From positions 434,001 to 498,000 of the forward strand of contig SWDT01000041.1 in assembly GCA_009193035.1 (NCBI GenBank): a DNA stretch of 64,000 nucleotides. Reading direction: 5' to 3'. Within the stretch, counting starts at the first letter, position 1. Each line of letters opens with the position of its first letter. Origin of the DNA: Halicephalobus mephisto. Its lineage: Eukaryota > Nematoda > Chromadorea > Rhabditida > Panagrolaimidae. The notes under the pieces are model-generated. The model was not told the DNA's origin. It worked only from the letters and a program-made list of their open reading frames with translations, and did no database searches. Below are positions 10,027 through 22,900 of the stretch, piece by piece. The position numbers and the translations under genes were made by a program.

Positions 10027-12018
10027 TCAATTCAATGACATTGATTACCATGGGAAGCAAGGAAAGAATTACTGTAATCATTGTGTTTCTATCTGGAGCA
10101 TTGTTAAGGAAACCCGTTCCGTAAGGATCGCTCCACACCTGAGCTCTCCTCCCGCCAGTTCTGTAATATCCACCGTGGTAACTATTGTACCGCCATTGGG
10201 TGAAGCAGTTGTCCGTATTGCATCGGCTACCGACACAAAAGCACCAATATTCGTGAATGTCGTACTGGAAAGGGATGAATTTATTTGTTTAATCTACTAA
10301 TAGTACAAAAAAGTTACTGTTTTATATTCACCCCTCTTGACCTTCGGGCAGCCTCACTGGCTTAGTGGCAGAGCGTCTGTCTTGTAAACAGAAGGTCACT
10401 GGTTCGATTCCAGTGTGGGGCAGTTCCTTCTTTTTGCGATCGTCAAAAATAGTTTACAAATCAAATTTGGATTCGAAATTTTTTAGGAGGAAATTCTTAA
10501 GTTACAGTATCTATTGTTTTAAAAAGCGCATGGATTTTTCGAAAATATATTCAATTTAAAAATTTTTTTAATGAAAAACCACTTCTTTGAAGTCACCAAC
10601 CTTGTCGAAGTCATGAGATAGATAATTGGAAACGATACTGGGTTTACTGTAGACTCCGAGGCCTCTCTGGTTGTACTGCTCATCAGACAAGAACTGAGCC
10701 GAACATCCTCTTCCTACTCCTGAAGCCATCTCGTTACTTTAGTTACTGACGGATAAACAAACCCAAATTTTGGGTGTACCCAGTTTCTTTGTCCGTTCCG
10801 TTTAGGTAAAAAACGAAACAACTTGATGGACATTCTTTAGAGAGAGTGGGGGTGTAGTCTGCATAGGCACAGAGATTGTCACTCGAGGATATACCGTAAT
10901 TTCGTTTCAGGAAAAAATGGCGCCAATTCTGAAATTTTTAATTTTTGTAATTTGGGAAATTTCGAAATATTCATTTTTAACAAAAAAAAAGTAGATTTGA
11001 ATGGAAATTTTTAAAAGTAATTTTTTGTTTTAGTTCGATATTTGAAAACAAAGAATAGTGATAATTTATTTCTTTTAAAAACTTTTTGATTTCAGCACGA
11101 AAATTATCAACAATATATAATTTAAATTTTTTTCGTGTCGAAACCTAAAGTAACTTCAAAAATGAAATCTTATTTTTTAAAATCTTTTTGATTTCAGCAC
11201 GAAAATTATCAACAATATATAATTTATAAATTTTTTTTCGTGTCGAAACCTAAAGTAACTTCAAAAATAAAATTTTATTTTTTAAAAACTTTTTAATCTC
11301 AGCACAAAAGTTCTGAAAAATATTAAATATTTTGAAATTTTTCCGTGTTGAAATCTAAAAAAACTTCAAAAATAATTTTTTTTAATTTTTAATCTCAACA
11401 CGAAAATTTTAGATCTTCTTAGAATTGGAGATTAGTCTTCAGAAATTAATATTCTGAAAGTTGACTATTGATTTTGATTTTAGATTCAGAATTTCCGAGT
11501 TTTATTATATTTTTATAAATATTTTTGTCCAACTTTAATTTCAGAATTTCCGAGTTTTATTATATTTTTATAAATATTTTTGTCCAACTTTAATTTCAGA
11601 ATTAGAAGATAAATTCTTAGGACCCAAATGTTCGGGAAAAAATTGCTGTGTAATTAATTTTAACTATTTTTAAAATCGAACAATGAGTACTTAAAAAATG
11701 TTTAAATCCATAGATTCTGAATCTGAGGTTAGAAGCCGGAATCACGAAAGTTAACTAATCTAATTTCGAATTCAGAATTTATGAGTTTGAGTACCAAATT
11801 ATAAACCCTTATTGTTCAGTTCTAATTGCAGAATTAAGACCCGAATGTCCGAAACAAGGGTCTTAGGACGACAATTATGTTATTATTTTCAATTATTTAA
11901 TTATTTTCAATCTCAAAAAACTTACCCAAACAACAAAGTCGTTAGCGCAAGAATAGCACTTAATAGTTTTAGAAATTTGAATAAATAACAAAAATATCAA
12001 CCAAAAAACTACCCACAT
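10022..12018 (-). CDS. Ly6/ODR-2 (HOT)-like GPI-anchored surface protein
   Basis: Four short exons: 11926-12018, 10763-10928, 10601-10719 and 10022-10264, all in phase, encoding 206 aa. Exon 1 gives a signal peptide (MWVVFWLIFLLFIQ) followed at once by the Ly6 start CYSCAND. Later exons give paired cysteines (NLCAYADY, KECPSSC, GRGCSAQF) and the Ly6-type end WCFCVGSRCNTDNCF. The C-terminus is hydrophobic (MITVILSLLPMVINVI) after NAPDRN, a plausible GPI signal. This architecture matches the ODR-2/HOT branch of nematode Ly6 proteins, which act at neuronal membranes in C. elegans (odr-2, olfaction); function here is inferred. Introns are 997, 43 and 336 bp. The last one holds a tRNA gene on the opposite strand. 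The 43-bp intron (GTTTGT...CTTCAG) has competing acceptors, so residues around it are less certain. Confidence 0.75.
10351..10422 (+). tRNA. tRNA-Thr (anticodon TGT)
   Basis: A 72-nt cloverleaf. The acceptor stem GCCTCAC/GTGGGGC pairs in all seven positions with one T-G wobble. The D arm contains GGCTTAGTGGCAGAGC. The anticodon stem TCTGT/ACAGA encloses loop CTTGTAA with anticodon TGT. The T arm ACTGG-TTCGATT-CCAGT is perfect. Discriminator base A. It sits inside the last intron of the Ly6-like gene on the opposite strand. All parts needed for a functional tRNA are present, with intact A and B boxes. Confidence 0.93.
11082..11400. repeat. Tandem ~102-bp repeats in Ly6-like intron 1
   Basis: Three to four degenerate copies, starting near 11082, 11184 and 11289. 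Each carries CAGCACGAAAATTATC and TTTCGTGTCGAAACC words. The two words are inverted relatives of one another (CACGAAA/TTTCGTG). Confidence 0.7.
11488..11597. repeat. 54-bp direct duplication
   Basis: The segment starting CAGAATTTCCGAGTTT is present twice in tandem, starting at 11488 and 11542, and appears identical over its length, so the duplication is recent. Confidence 0.75.
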
Positions 12019-12359
12019 TCCAGTTGCATGAATTTTTTCTGAAAAAAAAAATAAATTACATTTAAAGCCGTAGTTTTCGTGATTTATGAAAATTTAAGAA
12101 CGAGGATGACACGCAACTTCGTTTTAGAAAAAAATTATTTTTAAAAATTTTTAATAAAGTTTATTGAACGTTTTTGAAAGGTGAGAAAAGATTTGAAAAT
12201 TGATGTTTTCCTTTTCAAAAATAATAAAACTTTTAGTGGAGGTAACAATGGATGTCGCCTCAGGCAGTTCACTCGAAGCAGAAAAATGGCTTTATAGGAG
12301 ATTTAGGAGGTTCTGGGGTAAAAATAAAAACGGAAAAATCTTTCGTTGGAGAAAAATAA

Positions 12360-12740
12360 AAAATTTTTTCGCGGCGAGATATTTGAAAATTGGAATACTG
12401 AAAAATTCTTTTCGAGAGACAAAAAAAATTTAAAATTTAAAATTTTTTTAGGATCGAGAAATTAAAAATGTTTTAAAAAATATATCAAAACGAAAATTGT
12501 TAAACATCAAAATTTAAAAATTTTCGCGGTGAGAGATTTGAAAATTGGAATACTGTAAAATTCTTTTCGAGAGACAAAAATTTTAAACTTTTTTTAGGAT
12601 CGATAAACTAAAAATATTTTAAAAAATATCTCAATACGAAAATTGTTAAAAATCGAAATTTAAAAATTTTCGCGGTGAGACATTTGAAAATTGGAATACT
12701 GTAAAATTTTTTTCGAAAAACAAAAAATTTCCCAAAACGA
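12360..12740. repeat. Tandem ~150-bp repeats (three copies)
   Basis: Copies of TTTGAAAATTGGAATACTG preceded by TTCGCGGYGAGA occur near 12370, 12522 and 12669, each followed by AATTTTTTTCGA or TCTTTTCGAGAGAC variants. Confidence 0.7.
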
Positions 12741-13545
12741 AAATTATACAACATAAAAAGTTTTTAAAATAATTCTAACACGAAAATTTTCTTTATTAAT
12801 TTTCATCAGTCCAAAAATTTAAAATTTTTTTCACTATTTTAAGTAATTTTGAATTTAAAATTTTTCGTGACAAAACCATAAAAAACTTCCACGACCATTT
12901 TTTTTCAAATAAATACAGCCATTACTGTGCGCAATGAAGGCCATTTTCAGACGATTACCAAGCTTAAAGCCAAAAATCCATCCAAATTTAATCATTTTCG
13001 GTGCCAGACCAAATTCGACTTAGTTGTTTCGCTTTCCAAATAAGGCAATTTGAAGACAAAGTAAATGTAAAGCACTTTTGAGCAATCAATTTGGAGAAAA
13101 GCCGGTCGTTTCTTTTTTTGAAAAAATTTCAGAAAAAATAAGATTTAACTTGGGAAATTTGAAGGAGCTTAAGAAGGTCAACAAAGGTCAAAAGGTACCA
13201 AATGTTGAAAAGTATAAAATTATTCGACGAAAAATTTTTTTTAATAAAATTCGACAAAGGTCAAAAATATCAAAAACATATTTAAAAAGCAAAATTTTTG
13301 GTCCATAAAAGGTCAAGGGCTTTTTAAAGATTCTCGACAAGCCAATTCAACTCGGCTTTTGACATATTAAAAATTATTTATTTTTTTAAAAAGTTGTAAA
13401 AAAAGTTAATTAAATTTTTTCATAAATTTTCGACTTTTCAAAAATGAATTAACAAATTATACAAATTTAAAATTTAGGGAATTTTAAAATTAGTTTTTCT
13501 TCGGTAGGCTCCTTGGTTACGGTCTTTCAGACAATGGCACAGAAC

Positions 13546-13720
13546 GTGATGTAAGATTCCGAAATGTTCCAGATTCTACAATATGAATGCGGATTTTTCT
13601 AACATCATACTAGAAAAAATTTAATTTTCGATTCGTGATGTAAGATTCCGAAATGTTCCAGATTCTACAAGATAGATTTGGATTCTTCTAACATCATACT
13701 AGAAAAAGTTTAATTTTCGA
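13546..13720. repeat. ~89-bp direct duplication
   Basis: GTGATGTAAGATTCCGAAAT through TAACATCATACTAGAAAAA occurs twice, near 13546 and 13635. The unit begins with GATGTAAG and its 3' half has ACATCATA, giving weak internal dyad symmetry. Confidence 0.7.
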
Positions 13721-14581
13721 TTTTAATTAAAAAGTTCTAAAAATTCGTGTTGAAACATTTTTTCCGAATTATACTTAATAGATTTGTATTTTGTATAACA
13801 AATTTTAAAATTTAAAGAATGTAAAAATTAAATTTCGTAATTTTTAATTTTAATTGGAATATTTCCAAAATTTATTCTTAAAATAACTTTTTAGATTTCA
13901 TTACATGCATGTCTACTTCTGACAATAATGATTTTATTCACTTAAATCAACCAAAGTCCCGTAAAATTAGAAAACCCGATTATCTACTTTCAATATCACT
14001 AACATCGTCAAATTTTAATATCAATTTATCCAAAATCACTTCAAAGGTCAAAATATTTTTAATTACTTTTTTAAACAATTTAAAAAAATAATTTTAAAAA
14101 ATAAAAAAAAATTTTAAAGAATAAAAAAAATTATTTTTAAAAATAAAAAATTTTTAAAATCAAAAAAATAACAATTTTGAAAAGTTAAAAAAATCCGAAA
14201 AATTGGAAAAAAAAATTTAAAAACTTGAAAAAAAAATTTTGAAAAATTGCAACAAATAATTTACTTCGTAGTGTCAAAATTAAAAATGACAAGACTCGAG
14301 ATCTGCGAACGATTCTTTGCATTTGGAATAAAGTGGCAACAGAGTTTTGCTTTGTCTAGTTGGTTGTCAATCAGCAGTAGTTGTCCGAACAATTCAAAAC
14401 AGTTGTTTTGGGACAAGTCCTCAGGGAATTGAATAATATAACAAGGACACAATCCGTATAACGACTCAACTGTCAATGATTAATTAATTTCGATTTTCTA
14501 AGTAGTCAAAAACAATCAAATTTTTATAAATTCGTAAAATTAATTAAACTGAGCAATTTGTATTTAAAAATTTAATTCTTG

Positions 14582-17500
14582 TTATTGCTTCCGAGGAGCC
14601 CTGAGGGGCCGTTTTTCATCACTCTCGGGTTGGATGTGGATAGAGGGAACTTGGGAAGTCCCGGGATAAGGAAGAGGGGGAATTCCCCCGCTGGCAGTAT
14701 CGCAATCATCGGCGTAGTTGTTGAGGGATTCAATGCTCAGATGAAGAGGAGGAACTTGACGTTGTTGGTCTTGAGGATAGCCGTAGGAGCCAGAATCCGC
14801 TCCTCTGTAAGAATCACCTGAAAGTTTAAAATTATTAAAAAAAATTAAAAATTAAAAATAAAAATTAAAAAATTAAAAATAAAAAACTAAAAAAATAAAT
14901 TTTATCATTTAAGTCCCAACACGAAAAATGACATTTATAATTTTCTTCTCAAGACCTTCATCATGGGTTTTTTCTCAAAACGAAAGTTGGTAATTTTCGT
15001 CACAAAGAATTTTTCATAGAAAATTTTTAATTTTTTTTGTTGCAAAATCAAAATTTTAAAAATAAATTTTAATTTTGTGCGAAAATTGACCGAAAAAATA
15101 AAAAATAGTTTAGTGATAAAATTATTTATTATTTATTATTTTTGAAACGAAATTAACGTACCTCCTTGTTTTTGGCTCAAATTCAACAATAATTTTTCAA
15201 TATGCTGCAACCTAAAATCGAATTTATCCATGGAAGCTATCTTGGACTCGACTCCTTCGATCATGTACTGTATTTCCCGTTTCATTTGCAATAGGGAATC
15301 CTGAGATAATAATCGATTAATTTAATTTTTTTTTTAAAAACTCACTTCTGGATACCTGTCGAGAGCACTTGACCGGCCGTTGCCGATGCCTATTTTGAGA
15401 CCAGTCTCTATTCTGCCTGACCTTCCTCCTTCTGTAGCCTCGTCCATTGTCCTTCCTCTCAACATGGGAGATTTCCTTCGACCGAAGAAACTAGGAGTTC
15501 TCTGGGGTTGATTATTGGGGTTAGTTTCATCGATAGTCGTTGTCATGATTGATTGCGTAGAAATCGTCCTAGATACTTCCTCATGTCTTCCTTTTTCGAG
15601 ATCATTGCCCATCGTGATGGGAAGTATCTTGCAGCCATGTCTCTCCCTCATCCGGGCTAGGAGTTTTCTAATCGGATGATCTTCACTGATTTCGAGTTTT
15701 TCGTTTTTTCGACGTTCATCGAGTTCCTTTTCTCTTTTCACGTCCATAACTTTGCGGAATTTTAACTAAAGTTCCAATTACTTGTTTCGTTTTAAACTTT
15801 CAACTTACTCTATTGGTTAAATTATACGTGAGAACTAAGTTCCTTGCGAAAGAATTTGCAAAAGCTTTGTAGAAGTTCAAAACTTCCATTAGTTTCTCCT
15901 TCTTTATCATGTGAAGGTCGGTGTACGTCAACGCCCTTACGTTAGCTGCGGATTGCCCGGTTCTGTGACTTTTCCAGAATTCGTCCCCGAAGACGTCACC
16001 TTTCCCTAATATCGCCACAACTTCATCGTCTTGAATGACTTCCAAGGATCCCGAGACGACAAACCATAGTGCATCTACGCTCTCTCCAGTATGGTACAGA
16101 AGATCCCCTGGAGCCGCGTGGTTGGATTCCAGATACATGGCCAAACTCCGCAGACACCCATCTGAAGCTAATCTGAAGCAAGAATGTTCGTTAAAAACTT
16201 TTCTGTTTAGATGAACGCAGATATCGGCCTTCATGTCCTTAGGGCAGTATCCCAGGACTTTGCCTGTGTCGATCCCCTTTGTCATTGCCCATGTTGAAAC
16301 AACGTAATCCATAACTCTGTCAGATAGCTCTTTCGGAACTTCTTGGAGCTTAATGAATTCACGAACATTTGTAATCATTTCGTGGTAACGGACGGTGGAC
16401 GATGTCATTTGCTGAATAATCGTCGTCATATGTCCAAAGATGGCTGCATAAAGAAGTGCGGAAATGATCATCATGATGACTGAGAAGAGTTTTTCGTTGG
16501 TGGTGTTGGAAGCAATGTTTCCGAAGCCAACGGTTGACATGCAAGACATAGTGAAGTAGAGGGCTGAAAGAGGTGTTTTGAATACATTTCGTGATAGGAT
16601 TAATTTCCGCTTTGAGATCAAAAGTTAAAGTATTTTTCCTGGTAAGACAACTAAATTCTAATTTCTGCTATTAAGGAAATTCGTCTTGGGACAACTGATA
16701 TCAGTCATTTTCGCTATGAAATATGATGTAAAACTTTTACTTTTTCGTATTAGGATATCCTTTCCGAAATCATCCCAAATATATACAGAAATAGTTCTAA
16801 TGTATCAATACATATGTTGAACATGGTGTATATAATATGATATTCAATCTATCGGTGTATAAACTATCTTGTATTCTGTATATCAGAATCATTTTAATGT
16901 ATCGATACATCATACCACATATTGTTTTCTGTCTGCATGATTGTAACTTTTTTGTATTAGGATATCCTTTCCGAAGTCAGCCCAAATATATACAGAAATA
17001 GTTCTAATGTATCGATGCATATGTTGAACATGGTGTATATAATATGATATTCAACCTATCGGTGCATAAACTACATTGTATTCGATACATCATACCACAT
17101 ATTGTTTTCTGTCTGTATGATTGTAACTTTTTTGTATTAGGATATCCTTTCCGAAATTACCCCAACTAAGAATCCCAATTCTACTCATTTTCATTACAAG
17201 ACCTAAAAACTTACAAGAAATGTAACAAGCTCCCTTGTCTGGTCCTCCAACGATAGTGTTCTTTGTAGAAGCATTGAAGTTAAACGGTGCTTTCATGTCA
17301 TTAGATAACCTGATCAACCATCCATCAGGTATAGTTCCGTCTTCTACTCTCATCCTCAGCTCGCTTTCTCCTATGTAGAACCAGATACAAGCCATCCAAT
17401 GGGCAACGAGAACATAGGCACAGAGTAGGAGTAGTAGAGTAGCAGCTCCGTATTCTAGATAATTATCCAACTTCCTGGCTACTCTTCCGAGTCTAAGGAG

Positions 17501-19973
17501 TCGTACTACTTTTAAGGCGCTGAATAATGAGCTGATCCTCTGAAAACAAAGGTTACGGTAGGGAAGTATGAAGGTATAAAAATTGCGTTTTTGATTTAAT
17601 CCATAATTTCGAGAAAAAATAAAATTTTTCATTTTAGATTCTTGTTTTTTAAATCATACCGTATTTTTGTGAAGTAACTACGGAAGAATATTTTCTGAAT
17701 ATCATGAATAAAAAATGTTATTAAAAATCAAAAATTAATTTTTTGACGATGTTTTTGAACTATTTGGATATGAATTATTAACCGAAAATTGATTTAACAA
17801 GGTATTTGTCGACGCAATCGAAGATTGTCTTAACGGCAGAAATCATAGGTGATTGATCAATACAAAAGAGTTAAAAAAGTCAGTGTTTCATGATTAATAT
17901 TTTTGACTCGTGTTGTACCATAATTATACAGTCAAACTTGGATATAAGATACCTCCTTGGGACCGGGTAAAGTGTATGTTATAAGAAACGATATGTTATA
18001 GCGGGGGTAAATTTGAAGGCAGACTAACCAAACACATTCACTGACACCGTATGCTATAACAAGTGATATGTTATTGTTCATGGACGTGCTTTTGCGGCCA
18101 ATTTGCCCTTTCAATAAGCAACCTTGATCCCGACACGAATGTTTGTGTCAGCTGCTTTCATATATGGAGTTGGATTCCTAGTTGTTCCTTGTTTCCTATT
18201 ATCCTATTTTTATTTGTAATACACAAGTTACAAATAAGGTTTACCGTCAAGGACGAACAGTTATAGCGGGGCATCTTATATCCAAGTTTTACTGTATAAC
18301 ATTTAAAGAATCATAATGTATTATGATTTATATTTGCTCTATCTTGGTTGTTTATAATTATCGCTTTCTTTTGCATGTCTGGTTTAATTATCCAAGTTTG
18401 AGGGACCAAAAGAAATCAATAAGAATCAGCAGTAAGAAAGCTTACTACGTTCAGTATTTACAATAGGTTTTATCGTCGATGATGAAATGCACCAACCTCT
18501 TCGTGGACATTGAGCATCAATAAAATATCGTAAGGCAGACATGATAGAAGATCTATCAAAAACCATGATTTGAAGTAGTTTCTTCGGATAATGGAAGGTT
18601 CTATTACAACCTGTAAAATTAATTTTAATAAATTTTCAACCCCTTTTTTGAAATAAATTTCCGAAAATATGTATTTCCTATTACACAACTTCCGAAATTT
18701 AATACTCACTTCTCCACCGGATCCCACAAAAGTAGTATGAAAATTGAGTAAAATATCCGCAAAAAATATAACATCAACAATAGAATCCATTAACGCAATC
18801 ATGTCAATTCCGCCTTCCCATGTTTCCCGTTTGTTAAAAGCTAAGTTGAAGGGTACGATGAAAGCTGTGTAGAAGGTCAATCCGAGTATAGTCCAATCCC
18901 ATATGGTTTTGCCGATACTGTAGTGAAGAATGATGTGAGGAGATGTCTTTGGAGTCTCTTGGCGGTACTGGGGTAGCATGTCACCTCCCAGATTCATCAA
19001 CTGTTGGTTAATTGAAATACACTTGAAAATTCCAAGCGTGACGTGCGGGGACAGGAGGGGAAGAGAGGGGAAAGAAGTGCGAGAAGTCAAAGATGGGGAA
19101 TCAGAGTAAGGGGATAGAGTCATTGAAGGTTTGGCTGATTTTAAATTCCGAAAATTTTTTGATACTATTCTTAACACGAAAATCATGGAAATTACTATCT
19201 CAACAAGAAAATGAAAAAATCAAGTTATATTCTCAAGACGAAAACATTGTTTGTCTTAGAACGAAAAACTTCATTGACTCTCAAAAAAGTTTTTTAAAAC
19301 AAATTTTATCAGTTTTTCTCACAACGAAAAAGTGGAATTCTTTGATTCTCGAAACGAAATCCTCCCAATGACCCGGTCAAAAGCCACAAAGCCAAAAAGT
19401 ATAAAAACTCACATGATTAAAGTTGGAAGTTGTTGGAGCCACAGTTTTGTGAAGGTCCTTAGCCTCAAACTGGTTGAATTGCTGCCGGCTTTTGGCGATC
19501 CTCGCTATCTGAAGTATCCTCGACAATCCCAAAACTTTGTTGTTTTCATCTCCCAAGGGTTGTTTCAAAGGAGTAATATCTTTGAATTGACACAAATACA
19601 GTACTACTCTGTTTTTGTCGTCTTGAATAGGTGATATATGAACAATCAACCATATTTGGGTTCTGTTTTTCTTCAACAATCCAATTTCAGTTTGTTCCGT
19701 TCTGTTATTGTCGAGGGAAAACTGCAGTCTCTGGACAGCCAGAGGGTCTGTGTGTTCTCCGTACATGAAACTCAAACAACAAGGTTTTTGCATAATTTCA
19801 GCTCTTGAATATCCGACCATCTTTGAAAATCCATCATTACAGTAAACAATAGGGTAATCTACAATCTGAGCGTTGGCAAGGATAAAGTTGCAATCGGTGT
19901 TGTTGCATCTTCTGATGACGTTTTCGAGAAAAGTGTTTTGTGGGGCAACAAGCCCCCTTTTTGCCACAACCAT
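14582..19973 (-). CDS. egl-2: EAG-type (Kv10) voltage-gated K+ channel, EGL-2 orthologue
   Basis: Eight exons with consistent phases: 19413-19973, 18710-19000, 18497-18610, 17215-17539, 15809-16563, 15346-15765, 15162-15300 and 14582-14817, encoding 946 aa. This is close to the expected length of nematode EGL-2. The N-terminus starts [18 protein letters not shown], the EAG cap, then a PAS domain (~20-130). S1-S3 lie in exons 2-3. S4 is [18 protein letters not shown] (328-345). The pore is [16 protein letters not shown], with GFG at 443-445. A C-linker follows, then a cyclic-nucleotide-binding homology domain (~560-680, GDVFGDEFW). Exon 7 (823-868) reads as the tetramerising coiled coil. The variable tail is Pro/Gln-rich. 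C. elegans EGL-2 acts in muscle and sensory neurons. Introns 3 (~957 bp) and 4 (651 bp) hold a foldback element and a tandem repeat. No defect is seen. Confidence 0.95.
16740..17160. repeat. ~210-bp tandem repeat in egl-2 intron 4
   Basis: The block beginning TTTTTCGTATTAGGATATCC at about 16741 recurs near 16951, and its first part recurs near 17131 immediately before the acceptor-side exon boundary. It includes TGTATCGATACAT-like dyads and ATGATATTCAA, words shared with 30000-30420. Confidence 0.7.
17927..18296 (+). mobile_element. TACAGT...ACTGTA foldback element in egl-2 intron 3
   Basis: 370-bp element. The left end TACAGTCAAACTTGGATATA and right end TATATCCAAGTTTTACTGTA are inverted repeats. 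The first ~140 bp match the 181-bp elements at 25035 and 39195 (CCTTGGGACCGGGTAAAG, AATTTGAAGGCAGACTAACC). An additional ~190 bp (about 18080-18265) is absent from those copies. No transposase frame. Read as a Tc1/mariner-like MITE at a TA target. Confidence 0.7.
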
Positions 19974-22900
19974 TGTTCAAAGAATAACTTAATGGCAGTA
20001 GAGTATAGGGGAGACTCTGGGACATTCGCAGAGTCGCCGGCTTCCCGTCGAGATGCGGCGAAGCGGCGACACGGATCTCGAAACGAAAAGTGTCGTCGTT
20101 GTCGGATCAAAAACTATAAATAGACAAAACCACTGTCTACAAAATTGCCAGATACTGAAAATAATAATTATTTTTTCAAAGATGGTAATTTCGGATGGGA
20201 AAAAATGTTTTTTAAAAGGTTTTGGAGGAAATATAAAATGTTTAAAAAAAATTTTATGATCCTGACACGAATATTACAAATATCGATGAAAGTTTAAAAA
20301 TAAAAAAACTGCATAAAACTAACATAGTAGGATTAGGAAATAAAGCACCTGTCAAAGTCAGGGTCCTAAAAAATTATAAAAATTGTAAAGTTAATTTTTG
20401 GTCAAAAAAAAATCAATAAAATTTTATAATTTCGAAAAAAGTAACACTAGACAATTCAACCAAAATTAAAAATAAATCCATATTTGTTAATTAATAAAAA
20501 TAAATCAATATTTGTTAATTAATAAAAATACAAAATTTTAGATTTACAGTAAATTTAAATAACTCCATTGCCCATGGCGAACACTACACACAACATGACA
20601 GCACTCTTATTTACTAAATGCAAGTGGAAGATATTCAAAAATTCATCACTTGGTTTCTATTGGAGACAGATTTTTCAAGATGTCGCTCGGGAGAATCCAC
20701 AACATGTAAGATGATCCATGAAATCCATTTTATAAAAAACCTAAATCCTAAAATGTCAGTTTCTAAAGCATGGAAGTTAACATCGAGACAAATTATTTTC
20801 TATAAAATTCAAAAAATAAAAAAGTGGATAAATGAAGCTGCTAATTGTCGACTTGTTCAAAAACGGAGATTTGCGTGCGAAAATTGGGATATGAAATACG
20901 GACTTGTCTGTAAAAATGATGACGTTGTACTGTAACAGTGAAAGAAAATCTTGCATAAAGAATAAATGAGTAACACGAGGAATGCCATAGGGCATAAGCT
21001 ATGAGGTGCAGAGTTTAGCATAACTTAAATAACATCGATTTAATTTTAAATGAAAAAAGTAACGAAATCAAAAATTTATTTCATTTTTAAAATAAAAATA
21101 ATTTTTTTAAATTAAAATAATTTTTAAATTCAAAAATAACTTTTTTTTCAACTTTATTTAAAAATTAATTTTAAAATAATTTTTAAATTCAAAAATAATT
21201 TTTTTTTCAACTTCATTTAAAAATTAATTTTAAAAAATTTTTTAAATTCAAAAATAACTTTTTTTTCAACTTTATTTAAAAATTAATTTTTTAGAATTGA
21301 TTTTAAAAAAAATAATTTTTTCTAGAATTGTTCAAGAAATTACTTTTTTTTAACTTTATTTTTAAGAAAATTTGAAAAATTTATTTAAAAATGAAGATAT
21401 ACGATAACTATAAAAATAAAAAAAATAAGTTTTAAAACTTTTTCGGAAAAATGCTAAAATTAAAAATTGAATGATTTTATTCTTAAAAATTTTTAAAATG
21501 AATATTTTTTATTTTTGAAGGTCAATTGGTAGGAAATATGATTGTAAATATAAAAAGCCTAAGGTTGGAGCCACGTTGTAAATTTTTTTGCCCTCGGCAA
21601 CGAAATCGAAAAATCTACAATTTCTAAAAAATACTTTAAAGTCGTTTTTTCGAATTTTTTACAACAACAATATCTGCTCAAAATACAAAATAGAAAAATA
21701 AAAAAATTAATTTCTTTGAAATTTAAAAAATAAAAAAAATTGATTTTCTTTAAAATTTAAAAAATTTAATTTTTTTTAATTTAAAAAATAAAAAAATAAA
21801 CTTTCTTAAAAAATAAAAAAAATTAATTTTCTTTTAAAAATTAAACTTTTTTGAAATTTAAAAAATTAAAAACTAAATTTTCTTCAAAATTTAAAAAATT
21901 AAATTTTTTTTTAATTTAAAAATTTTTATATTTTATTCAGATTTGGTTTTTTTAAAGATGTGAAAAAATATCTTCGGTCAAGTTTACAATGAGGAAATCC
22001 CCATTTTGGCATCTGGCTTTTATTTTATTCAAGTCTTTTATTTTATGCATAAATAACAAATTAGAAAGACGCAATATCCTTGAAAAATATTTTTTAAAAC
22101 GATTTGGTTCGAAAAATCTCTTCAGAATTTTATAAATAAATAAATTCGAAAAAAATTTTGAAATTTCCGTTCGAAAAAAATTTTATAAAATTGGTAAAAA
22201 TCCGTCTTATTATAAAAAAATAAAAAATAAAAATTTTATAAAAAATAAATTTAAATTAAAAAAAATTTGACACAAATGTTTTAATTTTTTGAATTTTCTT
22301 TGTTTTTGAATAAAAAAATGGAAAATTTTACAACTTTATTGTCTCAGCACGAAAATTTACAATTTTTACAGTAAAATTTTCGAATAAAAAAATGAAAATA
22401 TTCCTGGAAAAATTTCTTTTAGGAACAATTTAAAAAAACTCCAAAAATGATCCTATTGCGAAAACTAAAAAATCCAAAATTTTCGTTCTAGGACAAATTT
22501 TATTTTTGAAAAATTCTAAAAAATGTCCTACTGTGAAAATATCAAAGAAGCCTAATATTTCGTTTTAGAATCATTTTTTTAAATTTCGAAAATTATCCTA
22601 TTGCGAAAGCTTCAAAGAAGCCCGAAAAGTTAGTTTTAAAACCGATATAGAAACCTTAAAATATTCTTACTACAAAAAATTCAAAGAAATGTAAAACTCT
22701 CGTTTTAAGAATAATTTCAAAATTCCAAAATTAATTGTTTTATATAATTTTCGTTTTAAGACTAATTCAAAATTCTAAAATTACTTATCCTATGAAAATT
22801 CTAAAATTAATTGTTTTATATAATTTTAGAAAAATGTAAAACTTTTGTTTTAAGAATAATTCAAAAACTATTTTTCTTATATAATTTTAGAAAAATGTAA

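Larger units (their letters stand above)
12019..14581. other. Repeat-rich intergenic region
   Basis: AT-rich region between the 5' end of the Ly6-like gene and the 3' end of the EAG channel gene. It contains the ~150-bp array at 12360-12740 and an ~89-bp duplication at 13546-13720. Short open frames here have strongly AT-biased codons and no features, so no gene is called. Confidence 0.5.

Noticed and set aside
12200..14091. Short frames between the Ly6-like and egl-2 genes
   Set aside because: All are Lys/Asn/Phe/Ile-rich with no splice-supported extension; the region is repeat-derived.
20618..20935. 105-codon plus-strand frame upstream of egl-2
   Set aside because: No domain, no splice or poly(A) context, and the opposite strand is also partly open. 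Likely chance in AT-rich DNA.
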